From: Marinomonas mediterranea MMB-1
Lineage (GTDB): Bacteria > Pseudomonadota > Gammaproteobacteria > Pseudomonadales > Marinomonadaceae
Reading direction: 5' to 3'
Assembly (NCBI RefSeq): GCF_000192865.1
Contig: NC_015276.1
Location: 2,294,001-2,358,000 of the forward strand
Length of the DNA stretch: 64,000 bases
Under the pieces are notes generated by a model. The model made no database searches, was not told the origin of the DNA, and saw only the letters and a list, made by a program, of their open reading frames with translations. Below, in pieces: positions 27,808 to 36,042 of the stretch. Within the stretch, counting starts at the first letter, position 1. The number at the start of each line of letters is the position of its first letter. The translations under genes and the position numbers were made by a program.

Positions 27808-27942
27808 TAAACCTTGAAGACTTGAGGAAAATTTTATTTTGATCGTGTCCCATTTCTGCAGAGTTTTTATTCGCAAAGATTATTTGTGGTGGCTTAGAGG
27901 AATTAAGTCCCGAGTCAGTTACGTGTCCTGAATGTCTATTTA

Positions 27943-28390
27943 GTTGATATTTTGCGTCTTTAAGATCTTTCATTGTGGTTTCACGAGTGCGTGATAAATC
28001 TCGAATCGGTTCATCTTCGGGCTTTGGTACGTAAATAGGTGTGAGGTCTTCAATTTTAAGCAATTTAGCGAGCTTTAGTGCGTCTCTGTTGTCTGTCTTT
28101 ATTTTTTCGCCAGGCTTTTTAGGAATTAAGGAAGGGTCAACGACATAGCAACAATGGCCTAAACTCGTGAGAAGTCCGTAAATCCAATAGCCACACGGTC
28201 CTGCTTCGTAGACGAAATGAAGCATTGCTGCTAGGTACTTGGATTACATCTGGCGAGCAAACTTTATAATGGCTATTTTGGTGCTAGATATACGGCCGAA
28301 GTGGATGGGTTGAGCCCCCCGTTGGCGCTCAATATAAGCGATTTGGATAAACTCTTTATAAGTGTCCAAACCGATAAATAATATGCTTTG
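27943..28390 (-). pseudogene. IS110-family transposase remnant (5' part)
   Basis: Read on the minus strand, LFIGLDTYKEFIQIAYIE, then [34 protein letters not shown] and [15 protein letters not shown] form the DEDD domain of an IS110-type transposase. One stop codon (TAA, probably from CAA) interrupts it near 28250. After KDAKYQL the similarity ends abruptly and the C-terminal half is missing, so the copy is dead. Confidence 0.82.
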
Positions 28391-28399
28391 GTCAGACAA

Positions 28400-28917
28400 T
28401 CTTTAGGTTTGAACACTTTTAATATAATCGGGTACCAGCCCCAAAACACCCTGCATGCGGCTCCGCACTTTGAGTGGTGAAGCTTAATCCATCCATCACG
28501 CAGCGATACTAATCCGGTTTTTTTTAAATAAGAATCGCTCAATGCTTGATTTATTCCTGGTGTTTTCGAACTACGCCATGGGCCTTTGCTTGTCATTCCA
28601 CAACCGACTGCTGACTTTATCGACACGCTAAGCTTTAATAGATTTCTTGCTTTAGTGTGCGGCTTTCACCACCGTCGCCAGTATGCCACACGGACTTTGC
28701 TGCGAATCCAATGATCTAGATCGCAGCAAAGCTGGTAGCGCATACTGAGGCCCCAGTTTCGGTTGGTGAGTTCCCGTATTCGCTGCTTAAATTTTTGCAA
28801 CGTCTTTGGGTACCATTTGATTCGACCGCTCTTAAACGTGAAGCCTAGAAATTGCTTTCGCTGGTTTTCACCACCTGGCTTTTCTCATTATTAGTGACAA
28901 GTTTTAAACGATTTTGC
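28400..28917 (-). pseudogene. Group II intron reverse transcriptase/maturase remnant (3' part)
   Basis: On the minus strand, pieces in three frames match the maturase end of a group II intron protein: LKLVTNNEKSQVVKTSES, GRIKWYPKTLQKFKQRIREL, CCDLDHWIRSKV, SIKSAVGCGMTSKGPWRSS and KTPGINQALSDSYLKKTGL. Between SMRYQ and CCDLDHW a segment of the domain is missing. The reverse transcriptase part is absent. It sits head to tail with the IS110 remnant in a graveyard of mobile DNA. Confidence 0.78.
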
Positions 28918-29136
28918 AGGCACTTCGTTTACACTGCATAGAACGCGTTCACTGGCCTGTAAATCGAGACTAAGAATATAGAAATTATTTTTAAGCGAGA
29001 GTTATATATCCTGGCTATTAGGTTTAAAAAGCTAAAATCCTAACACCCCTTAACCAACACCAGTTGCTAGAGCCCAACTATTGATTCCTTTGTAATAGTA
29101 CATATGCTTTATAAAGTTCTCTAAGTCCTCAGCCCG
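28918..29136. other. Sequence between the intron remnant and the AraC gene
   Basis: About 220 bases without a gene that I can recognise. They include the 3' flank of the AraC regulator gene. Confidence 0.5.
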
Positions 29137-30099
29137 TTAAACTAAACCTTGGTACTGCAAACGAAATTCCGCTGGCGGCGCACCGGTTTCACGTTTGAAG
29201 AACTTGCTGAAGTTAGTGGCTTCTTCAAAACCAAGTCTCTCTGCGATAGTAGAGACGGGCAAGTCTGTGTGCGCGAGCAGGCGCTTTGCTTCAAGATTAA
29301 TACGAGCGGTAATATACGCTTTGGCCGTGACGCCTGTCGCTGCCGTCACGGCACGTCCCAAGCTCTTTTCTGTATAGCCAAGGTGCGCTGCGTAGTCGCT
29401 TACCTTATGCCAATCAGAAAAACGTTCATTCACAAGCTGTTCGAAACGCGTAAAGCGTTGTGAAGAAGCTGATATTAGAGACGCGGGTGTTTGATGGCGG
29501 CCTTGCAATATCGTTAACCGTGCCAAGAGAGCATAGAGTTGATGACGTAATAATGCATGTACATCGTCCTGTGGGGCATCAATGAGCATATCCTCTTGCA
29601 TTTGCTGAATTGAGTCCGTCATTCTTTGCAATTCATGGTTATTTAAAAACATCTGCTCTGGCAGTCTGTCTGGGTTGGTGGCGAGTTTTAGCTCGCGAGG
29701 GGCGTTAGAAACAGGTAAGACAAACTCGGGGCGGAATAAAATGTTCCAGCCATCCCAGTCTTCATCATGACCATAATTATGCGCTTGTCCTGGACGAAGT
29801 ATGAGCAGTGACCCCGGCTTGCAGTGGACTGACTTAAAATCAACCATTTGGGAACACATACCCTTTGTTATGACCGTCAAGCTGTAGAACTCATATCGAT
29901 GTGTCGTTTGTACTTTTGCTTTGCTGCCTCGTAATCTCAAATCAGCCATAGTAAAGACATCCAAATCAAGCTGATAGTGAGACTTCGGCCGATAGCTCAG
30001 GCTTTGAATAACGCTTTCCGTCTTCGGTCGTTTAGACGCGGATAGGTCTGACTTAGATTTCTCCGTATTTTCTCTAAATGTCTCAAAAGTATCATTCAT
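29137..30099 (-). CDS. AraC-family transcriptional regulator
   Basis: The 320-aa protein has an AraC-type cupin-like sensor (~60-150; GSLLILRPGQAHNYG) and two C-terminal helix-turn-helix motifs (~225-315). The second is seen in LPVSTIAERLGFEEATNFSKFF and the end is the usual GAPPAEFR. The first 40 residues are a polar extension. It is divergent from the SnoaL-like gene with 77 bp between starts, which makes that gene its likely target. The inducer is unknown. Confidence 0.9.
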   Translation of the reverse strand: MNDTFETFRENTEKSKSDLSASKRPKTESVIQSLSYRPKSHYQLDLDVFTMADLRLRGSKAKVQTTHRYEFYSLTVITKGMCSQMVDFKSVHCKPGSLLILRPGQAHNYGHDEDWDGWNILFRPEFVLPVSNAPRELKLATNPDRLPEQMFLNNHELQRMTDSIQQMQEDMLIDAPQDDVHALLRHQLYALLARLTILQGRHQTPASLISASSQRFTRFEQLVNERFSDWHKVSDYAAHLGYTEKSLGRAVTAATGVTAKAYITARINLEAKRLLAHTDLPVSTIAERLGFEEATNFSKFFKRETGAPPAEFRLQYQGLV

Positions 30100-30176
30100 A
30101 GTTCGATTTTTACCGTTTTATTGCGCTTTTATTGTCTCATAATAACCCTAAACGGCAACCTTAAAAAGGATGCGTA

Positions 30177-30743
30177 ATGAGCTCTAAGACTAATAAAACC
30201 GATCAAACCATCAACACATCTGCTGTGCAGAACAGAGTAATCAAATATCGCGGCGTGCTAAGCGTCGTTTTACTCACTGCTGGTCTTGCTGGGGGCTATG
30301 TTCCGGCAATGGCACAAACATCATCTACTACCACATCAACACAGGAGTACACTATGAATAATATTGACATCGCAAAGACCTACATAAAAGCTGTGCAATT
30401 GGGCAATCAAGCGACGTTAGGCAGCATTATTTCACCAGACGTAGTTTGGCATCAGCCAGGAGACAACCAGTTTTCAGGTATACATCGAGGTATGGCCGCA
30501 GTCGGTCCGATGCTGGGCAAGATGATGGAAGTCTCTAAGGGAACATTTGCGATTACACGTGCCGATCACTATATGGCTAATGGCGATTGGGTTGCAATCA
30601 CGGTGGAATTTGCTGGCGAAGCCAACGATATAAAACTTAAACAGCCCGGCGTGGATCTTATTCGTATTGAAGGCGGCAAGATCGTTGAAGTTTGGCTGTA
30701 TTCGAGAAATCAAGCACAAGAAGACGCTTTCTGGGGGCAGTAA
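30177..30743 (+). CDS. SnoaL-like (NTF2-fold) protein, possibly exported
   Basis: The 188-aa protein has a hydrophobic N-terminal segment ending in AMAQ (residues ~22-47), a possible signal peptide after a long polar head, followed by a SnoaL-like domain (ISPDVVWHQPGDNQFSG, DHYMANGDWVAITVEF). AAGGA precedes ATG 30177. A second in-frame ATG at 30354 has its own good site (CAGGAG, six bases away) and would give a 129-aa cytoplasmic form with exactly the domain. The function of such domains ranges from enzymes to small-molecule binding. A near-identical copy lies at 39.1-39.6 kb. Confidence 0.75.
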   Translation: MSSKTNKTDQTINTSAVQNRVIKYRGVLSVVLLTAGLAGGYVPAMAQTSSTTTSTQEYTMNNIDIAKTYIKAVQLGNQATLGSIISPDVVWHQPGDNQFSGIHRGMAAVGPMLGKMMEVSKGTFAITRADHYMANGDWVAITVEFAGEANDIKLKQPGVDLIRIEGGKIVEVWLYSRNQAQEDAFWGQ

Positions 30744-30815
30744 GCACTAGATACGGACAAGTATTTATTTTACGTCCTCTGTTTCGATAACTTCCTCAGG
30801 GACGAGGGAGTTGAT
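30292..30815 (+). repeat. Direct repeat, left copy (~520 bp)
   Basis: From GGGGCTATG at 30292 to about 30815 the sequence matches 39156 to about 39680 with few differences. It covers most of the SnoaL-like gene and the hairpin after it (CTTCCTC AGGGAC GAGGGAG). Similarity is lost sharply on both sides. The two copies flank the AT-rich operon. Confidence 0.9.
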
Positions 30816-31344
30816 CATGTTGTATATAAATAGCAGCCAATGAAAAGATGCTGTCATTTTTGTTTATTTGGTTTCATTTAGCCAATTCTGTTTATCCCGC
30901 TCGTTACTTATCCTTTTTTAGTGACACTTTCTGATGAGTACTTTCCTTAACGGTACTTTTCTAAAGGGTACTTTCGAATGCTGATCTTAGGAAGATAGGT
31001 TAGTGTTATCCTTGTGATAAGTCGTTTTTTCACACGATAGTCTTAAGGAGCTTATTTTTAGCTATCTTTAGGGAACTTTATATAAATTTAACAAGGGTTA
31101 CACAATACACCCATTCGAATTGTTATATAACTGTTGTTTGGTACATACAGTTTGGCGCATTGACGCCGTAATGAGGAGCGTCCATCTCATCACACATGCT
31201 AAAACCCTTGATTTTACTGGTTTCTTAACCTGTGTGTCCTGTTAAGCATGTTTTTGTGGTAAGAAGAATCATACCAACTTCAGCAGTTGGCTTCTTTTAT
31301 ACCTGCTTTGCCGTATCGCACTTGTTGTCTGAATTTAGGAGTAG
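30816..31344. other. Gene-free stretch with short repeats
   Basis: No gene is seen. It holds a small array of GTACTTT units (30938, 30953, 30968; 15-base spacing, with a weaker ACACTTT at 30924) and a RAYT left-end copy at 31095-31118. The end carries the 3' flank of the Lrp-type gene. Confidence 0.6.
31095..31118 (+). repeat. Half copy of the RAYT left end
   Basis: GGGTTACACAATACACCCAT and the following TCGA match 20761-20784 with one change, including flanking bases outside the REP. No right end follows. Confidence 0.75.
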
Positions 31345-31851
31345 CTAAGAAAGGTCATCTGTTTCTGGTTTAGGGCCACGTTCAAGTTTAGAGCTAAGAA
31401 CAACAAAACATTTAACTTTCTTAACAAAATCAATAGCGTGAATTTTTTCAATTAGCGCTTCCAAAGCAATTGAATCCCTAGTACGGACTTTAAATATAAT
31501 ATTCGTTTCGCCCGCAACCGAGTGTATTTCTTCAACGTCTGCAATCGAATAAAATTCATTTAGCGCATCCATCCTAACAGAACCTTCTGATTCAACATGT
31601 AGAAAGCTTAATAACGAGCACCCTAAGCTAGGTCCATCTAAAACTGCATGATTTCCCTTTATAACACCATTTTTCCTAAGTTTTTGCACCCTTTCATGCA
31701 CAGCAGGAGGAGAGAGAAAAACCAATTCACTAAGCTCTGAATAAGTTCTATCAGAATCTTCAACAAGCAACCTTAATAGTTTTCGGTCAATTCTATCTAA
31801 ATTAAGCCTTTTAGACCTACTAGACCTAATATTATTCGTTTTTAAACCCAT
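31345..31851 (-). CDS. Lrp/AsnC-family transcriptional regulator
   Basis: The 168-aa protein has the N-terminal AsnC-type HTH (LDRIDRKLLRLLVEDSDRTY, then LSPPAVHERVQKLRKNGVIKG) and a C-terminal RAM ligand-binding domain (DVEEIHSVAGETNIIFKV). Lrp/AsnC proteins usually sense amino acids. The start has GGAG five bases upstream. It is divergent from the AT-rich operon across 324 bp and shares its AT-rich composition, so it probably regulates that operon in response to an amino acid or its product. Confidence 0.9.
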   Translation of the reverse strand: MGLKTNNIRSSRSKRLNLDRIDRKLLRLLVEDSDRTYSELSELVFLSPPAVHERVQKLRKNGVIKGNHAVLDGPSLGCSLLSFLHVESEGSVRMDALNEFYSIADVEEIHSVAGETNIIFKVRTRDSIALEALIEKIHAIDFVKKVKCFVVLSSKLERGPKPETDDLS

Positions 31852-32175
31852 ATGAACTCCAGTCCTTGTTAACCTTCATCAATTACGTTAATAATTTCAA
31901 TGAACTTCGAGTCTAAAGCATTAGACTTGTAATTAAAACTAACCCATATAATAAAGTTGAGAACTTCAAAGAGCTCAATGTTAAAGTAAGTGCTCTATAG
32001 TTGATGCCTCAATAACTATAACTCATTGAATTTAAAGTAGATTATCGATTTTTCATTAGATTTAAATTTGATAATAAAATAAATGTTTCTTGATTTTTCA
32101 ATGATCAAGATCCTTTGACTTTAAATAGTGAGGAATGAACCACAAAGAGATTAAATTTAAATATGGAGATTATAT
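31852..32175. promoter_or_regulatory. Divergent control region of the AT-rich operon
   Basis: This 324-bp AT-rich region lies between the Lrp-type regulator and the operon. Short palindromic patches are visible (for example TTGATTTTTCAATGATCAA near 32092), consistent with Lrp-type binding, but I cannot define operators or a promoter with confidence. GGAG precedes the first start. Confidence 0.5.
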
Positions 32176-32616
32176 ATGACGACTTTATTTAAAATTGAAT
32201 TGCCTCTTCCCAATATTAAAGAAAAAGAAATGGATATTGTTGATACCAAACTGTCAAAATCCATTTTAAAGTTAAAAAAATTTGAGACCATAGGTAAATC
32301 AGAACAAATAAATTTACTAAATGAGCTGATTTACCAGTTTAAAGATTGTGATTTCGTATATGTTGAATCTCCTACCAATAAAAATAAAATATTTGATAGT
32401 TACTTCAATATCAATCGTATATTAAGTAATAATAGAGCTTCTATTATTACTTCTTACCTGAAAGTATTTAAGAACGCTTTGAATAATATTTATCATCAAA
32501 AGGATCAAATTCCTTCTCATGAGTTGGAGAAGATACTATTGATTCTTCCTTTAGTTACTGAAAAAGTTCTCAATATTCCATATTCATATAAAGAGGAACT
32601 GGAGATTTCTATATGA
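32176..32616 (+). CDS. Uncharacterised protein, first gene of the AT-rich operon
   Basis: I do not recognise this 146-aa protein. It is Lys/Ile/Asn-rich, predicted mostly helical and soluble, without signal peptide. GGAG stands eight bases before ATG 32176. It overlaps the next gene by four bases (ATGA), so the two products may work as a pair; together they could form one split enzyme, because the second protein begins where a helical oxygenase core would. Confidence 0.6.
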   Translation: MTTLFKIELPLPNIKEKEMDIVDTKLSKSILKLKKFETIGKSEQINLLNELIYQFKDCDFVYVESPTNKNKIFDSYFNINRILSNNRASIITSYLKVFKNALNNIYHQKDQIPSHELEKILLILPLVTEKVLNIPYSYKEELEISI

Positions 32617-33179
32617 ACACTGCTATGGATCGATGGATTGTAGGTCATCATTTATTCATTGTAACTATACAAGGAATAATATTATGTCTCTTGAATTTCG
32701 AAGATAATATTAAAAAAAAACAGCTAGGTTTAGCAAGAAAAGAATTATTGGATGCGTCTAAACTATTATCTGCATCTGCTTCTTCAATGAAGTTAGCATC
32801 TAGCTTTTCTAAAAAACAATACCTAGATGTAATACGTCCTTCAATGCCAGAGAATTTTAGTGGTCTTGACATGGTAGATCACAAAGAAATGATCAATGTA
32901 ATGAAGAGAATAAAACCATTCCTTCTATCCTTACCAAAAGAGCTTTATGAGGCCAAAGATATATTTAATAAATCTCTGTCACAGGCTTATGACATGCATA
33001 TTTATGTTTGTGATCAATTTGTAGAAGATGAGAGTAGTTTACGGGCTGTTAGCTCTCAGGCATCAGCAACTGAGTCCTTAAGTAAAATAAAGAAACAACG
33101 CCTAAAAAATATCGGTGAAAATGATTCACACCTATCTCCAAAACAGCATCAAAACTCTTCCAAAACAGAGGTCAAATGA
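32613..33179 (+). CDS. Possible heme-dependent aromatic oxygenase-like (PrnB/TDO-type) protein
   Basis: The protein has 188 aa and is helical. The early helix WIVGHHLFIVTIQGIILCL with two adjacent histidines, the segment YLDVIRPSMPENFSG and the following DHKEM resemble the pattern I remember for the tryptophan-2,3-dioxygenase-like superfamily of heme-dependent aromatic oxygenases (PrnB, TyrH, SfmD types). Those proteins hydroxylate or open aromatic amino acids. The last ~45 residues are a polar tail. Placement before an aromatic-type PLP decarboxylase fits. This is a weak family call: no single residue proves heme binding. Confidence 0.45.
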   Translation: MNTAMDRWIVGHHLFIVTIQGIILCLLNFEDNIKKKQLGLARKELLDASKLLSASASSMKLASSFSKKQYLDVIRPSMPENFSGLDMVDHKEMINVMKRIKPFLLSLPKELYEAKDIFNKSLSQAYDMHIYVCDQFVEDESSLRAVSSQASATESLSKIKKQRLKNIGENDSHLSPKQHQNSSKTEVK

Positions 33180-34573
33180 TGAGTAAGCTATCAGTAGAAA
33201 TGGCTATTTTAGAAAAATCTATAACTAAATTAGAGTTAGGTTTTTCGAACTTACCTGAGATATATGAAAACACTGACTATAAAGCTATAGAATCAATTCT
33301 TATGGATGTAGCTAATAAATTAACGAATAATTATCCCTATTTTCATCCATTTTATTTGGGACAAATGCTAAAACCACCTCACCCTATTGCTAGACTTGCA
33401 TATCAGCTTGCTATGCAAATTAATCCAAATAATCATGCTTTGGATGGAGGTATAGCAAGCTCTGAAATGGAAAAAGAAGTTATTAAAGATATATCATCGA
33501 TGTTTGGTTTCTATGATGGAACTGGTCATTTAACAAGTAGTGGTACAATTGCCAACTTAGAAGCATTGTGGATTGCTGGAAAAGAGTCTCCTGAAAAAGC
33601 TATTGCAGCTTCTGAACAAGCACATTATACCCATCGTCGTATATCCAAAGTATTAGGTTTACCATTTGTTGAAATAAAAAATGATGAAAATGGAAGAATG
33701 GATATTAATTTTTTAACTGAAAGTTTAGAAAAATATCAAATTGGTACTGTGGTTGTTACCTTAGGAAATACTGGTTTTGGAGCTATTGATCCTCTGTTAG
33801 ATATTCTAAAACTACGAGAGTTATATGATTTCAGAATACACGTTGATGCAGCTTATGGTGGTTATTTTATTTTAGATGATAGTCTAGAAAAAAATATTAA
33901 AACTCATTTCGAATGCATTGAATATGTTGATTCATTGGTTGTTGATCCTCATAAACATGGTCTTCAACCCTATGGTTGTGGATGTGTTTTGTTCTCTGAT
34001 AAATCAATCAGTCATCACTACAGACACGACTCACCATATACGTATTTTAGCTCTAAAGAATTACATCTAGGAGAAATTAGTCTCGAATGTTCTCGAGCGG
34101 GAGCATCAGCAGTAGCCTTATATTCAACTATGAAAGCTTTCCCCTTGAAGCAGGGAGGGGACTTTTCACACAGATTACAAAAAAGCAGACAAGCAGCTCA
34201 AAAACTAGCTAAATTTGTTGAGTCCAGTAAAAATTACATAACTGTGTGGAAACCAGATTTAGACATTGTTGTGTGGGCGCCTAGAGGCTCAAGTGCTAGT
34301 GAAATATCCAATATATCTCATAATATTTTCGACCAATGTGCTAAATACGATATACACATTGCATTATTTAAAATACCAACCCGGATGTTTTTAGAAAAAC
34401 ATCAAAATATAGATGATGATAATAATTTTATTACATGTTTGCGCGCTTGTCTGATGAAACCTGAACACCTTATTTTTATAGATGAAATATGTAATCGAAT
34501 TAAACAAGCAACTGCTGACGTTATGGAATCCGGAGAGAATTATGCAAAAAAAAATTATTCATTTGATAGTTGA
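33176..34573 (+). CDS. PLP-dependent group II amino acid decarboxylase
   Basis: The 465-aa enzyme is a type I fold PLP decarboxylase of the glutamate/aromatic amino acid group. HVDAAYGGYF holds the PLP-binding aspartate, and SLVVDPHKHGLQPYGCG the Schiff-base lysine. HLTSSGTIANLEALWIAG binds the PLP phosphate. It starts with an ATGA overlap on the preceding gene. Substrates in this group are aromatic amino acids, glutamate, aspartate or diaminobutyrate; the sequence alone does not decide. The neighbouring aromatic-oxygenase-like protein would favour an aromatic amino acid. Confidence 0.88.
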   Translation: MMSKLSVEMAILEKSITKLELGFSNLPEIYENTDYKAIESILMDVANKLTNNYPYFHPFYLGQMLKPPHPIARLAYQLAMQINPNNHALDGGIASSEMEKEVIKDISSMFGFYDGTGHLTSSGTIANLEALWIAGKESPEKAIAASEQAHYTHRRISKVLGLPFVEIKNDENGRMDINFLTESLEKYQIGTVVVTLGNTGFGAIDPLLDILKLRELYDFRIHVDAAYGGYFILDDSLEKNIKTHFECIEYVDSLVVDPHKHGLQPYGCGCVLFSDKSISHHYRHDSPYTYFSSKELHLGEISLECSRAGASAVALYSTMKAFPLKQGGDFSHRLQKSRQAAQKLAKFVESSKNYITVWKPDLDIVVWAPRGSSASEISNISHNIFDQCAKYDIHIALFKIPTRMFLEKHQNIDDDNNFITCLRACLMKPEHLIFIDEICNRIKQATADVMESGENYAKKNYSFDS

Positions 34574-35000
34574 TACTTTTAATACAGGAAAATGGTCAGA
34601 GTTAGAAGCTTTGGATCATATAAAAGTATCTTTCCAGGATATGGCTACAACACAAACAACGACTAACATTCCACAGCTTATTGAATACATCGATTCTTTG
34701 GCCTCGACCTTTCCTGATCTGATAGTAAATATGAATTGCTATTTTAAATCAGACAATATGGAAGTTTGTGAACTTTTATTTGAAGGACATCAACTTGGTT
34801 CATATCCAGTTGCTGATGGTGTAATTCCGCCAACACGATTATTTGTCGCGTGGAAGGCTTGTATGGTTGTTGAATCAAAAAATGTAAAAGACATACATAT
34901 ACGTCTCTATTACGATATTGTTACTATTTTTGATCAACTTGCCTTATCTCAATTATTAAGTTCGAATGCTATTCAATTGAAAGAGGATATCCCGCTATGA
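34542..35000 (+). CDS. SnoaL-like polyketide cyclase-fold protein
   Basis: The 152-aa protein resembles SnoaL-type NTF2-fold proteins: IEYIDSLASTFPDLIVNMNC, FEGHQLG, and HIRLYYDIVTIFDQL at the end. It starts at ATG 34542, which has GGAGAG upstream and overlaps the decarboxylase end by 32 bases; the longer frame from 34482 is unlikely. SnoaL folds act as cyclases, isomerases or hydroxylases on small molecules. Not related in sequence to the SnoaL-like genes in the flanking direct repeats. Confidence 0.75.
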   Translation: MQKKIIHLIVDTFNTGKWSELEALDHIKVSFQDMATTQTTTNIPQLIEYIDSLASTFPDLIVNMNCYFKSDNMEVCELLFEGHQLGSYPVADGVIPPTRLFVAWKACMVVESKNVKDIHIRLYYDIVTIFDQLALSQLLSSNAIQLKEDIPL

Positions 35001-35293
35001 GCAATAGTATGATAGAAGAAATTCAAGATCGGTGGAAAAGAGCAGGATACAGCTTTTTTCTTTGGCATGATCCACCAAAAAAAAATTGGCCTGTAATTAT
35101 TCATCCAATGGACGAGGTTGTTGTTCTCTTAAAAGGTAAGCTAGTTTTTATTGTAAATGGAGAGAAAGTTAATTTTGATATAAATCAAGAAGTTTTTGTT
35201 CCATCTGATTCTCCTCATTCAGTTCATAATATTGGTAACTCAACAAATTGTTGGTGTTATGGATATCGAATTAAAGGCGGAAATGAAATTTAG
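34997..35293 (+). CDS. Cupin-domain protein
   Basis: This small 98-aa single cupin has IHPMDEVVVLLKGKLVFIVNG as the first motif, with a Glu but only one possible His, and VFVPSDSPHSVHNIG as the second, with His residues. Such cupins are often metal-binding enzymes or sensors. It overlaps the preceding gene by four bases (ATGA). Confidence 0.82.
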   Translation: MSNSMIEEIQDRWKRAGYSFFLWHDPPKKNWPVIIHPMDEVVVLLKGKLVFIVNGEKVNFDINQEVFVPSDSPHSVHNIGNSTNCWCYGYRIKGGNEI

Positions 35294-35310
35294 TCTAAGA
35301 GGTGTTGGCT

Positions 35311-36042
35311 ATGCATATACTAATAATATTAAGTGAAGTTTCTAAAATTGAAGGGATTGATGGAATGATTCGTGACACTGGTTATTGGTTAGAAGAGTTT
35401 GCTCTTCCATATAAATTTTTTTCTGATAAAGATATAAAAATCACTGTTGCCACTCTTACTGGAAAAGACCCCGTACCAGATCCTGCTAGTACGGAAATTG
35501 ATTCTGTCGGTGTATGTAAAAATTGGGAAAATCCTGATTTATTTGAATATGGTATCCAATTGCATCAAAAACTAATCTCTGAACAGAGAATAATTTCTCT
35601 TAAAAATTTAGATGAGAAAACTTTAAAAAGCTTTGATGGAGTATTCATTCCAGGTGGTTATGCTCCAATGGTTGACTTAGTAAAAAGTGAAGTTCTAGGT
35701 GAAATATTGTGGTATTTCCATAGAAATAGCTTACCCACTGCTTTATTCTGTCATGGACCAATTGCCCTTCTAAGTACTCAATTTACCGAAGGCGGTTTTG
35801 CTTATAAAGGCTATAGAACTACTGCTTTTAGTAGTGAAGAAGAATTAGATACTGAATTAGGACCGTATCTAAATATAGATGTTCAAGAGGCACTATCTTT
35901 AGCTGGAATGCAATACCAAAAAGGTGATAAATGGACATCCTTTTTGACAAAGGATAGGGAACTAATTACTGGTCAAAACACACAGTCTACAATAGAAGTC
36001 ATGTTTTGTTTTTTTAAAGAACTAAGGGATGAATTTATATGA
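35311..36042 (+). CDS. DJ-1/PfpI superfamily protein
   Basis: The 243-aa protein has the DJ-1/PfpI fold: FDGVFIPGGYAPMVDL, then the nucleophile elbow ALFCHGPIALL with its reactive cysteine, and LITGQNTQST near the end, as in Hsp31/isonitrile hydratase-like members. ATG 35311 is preceded by AGAGGT; upstream GTG 35302 is less likely. Members act as glyoxalases, deglycases, amidohydrolases or isonitrile hydratases. Confidence 0.85.
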   Translation: MHILIILSEVSKIEGIDGMIRDTGYWLEEFALPYKFFSDKDIKITVATLTGKDPVPDPASTEIDSVGVCKNWENPDLFEYGIQLHQKLISEQRIISLKNLDEKTLKSFDGVFIPGGYAPMVDLVKSEVLGEILWYFHRNSLPTALFCHGPIALLSTQFTEGGFAYKGYRTTAFSSEEELDTELGPYLNIDVQEALSLAGMQYQKGDKWTSFLTKDRELITGQNTQSTIEVMFCFFKELRDEFI

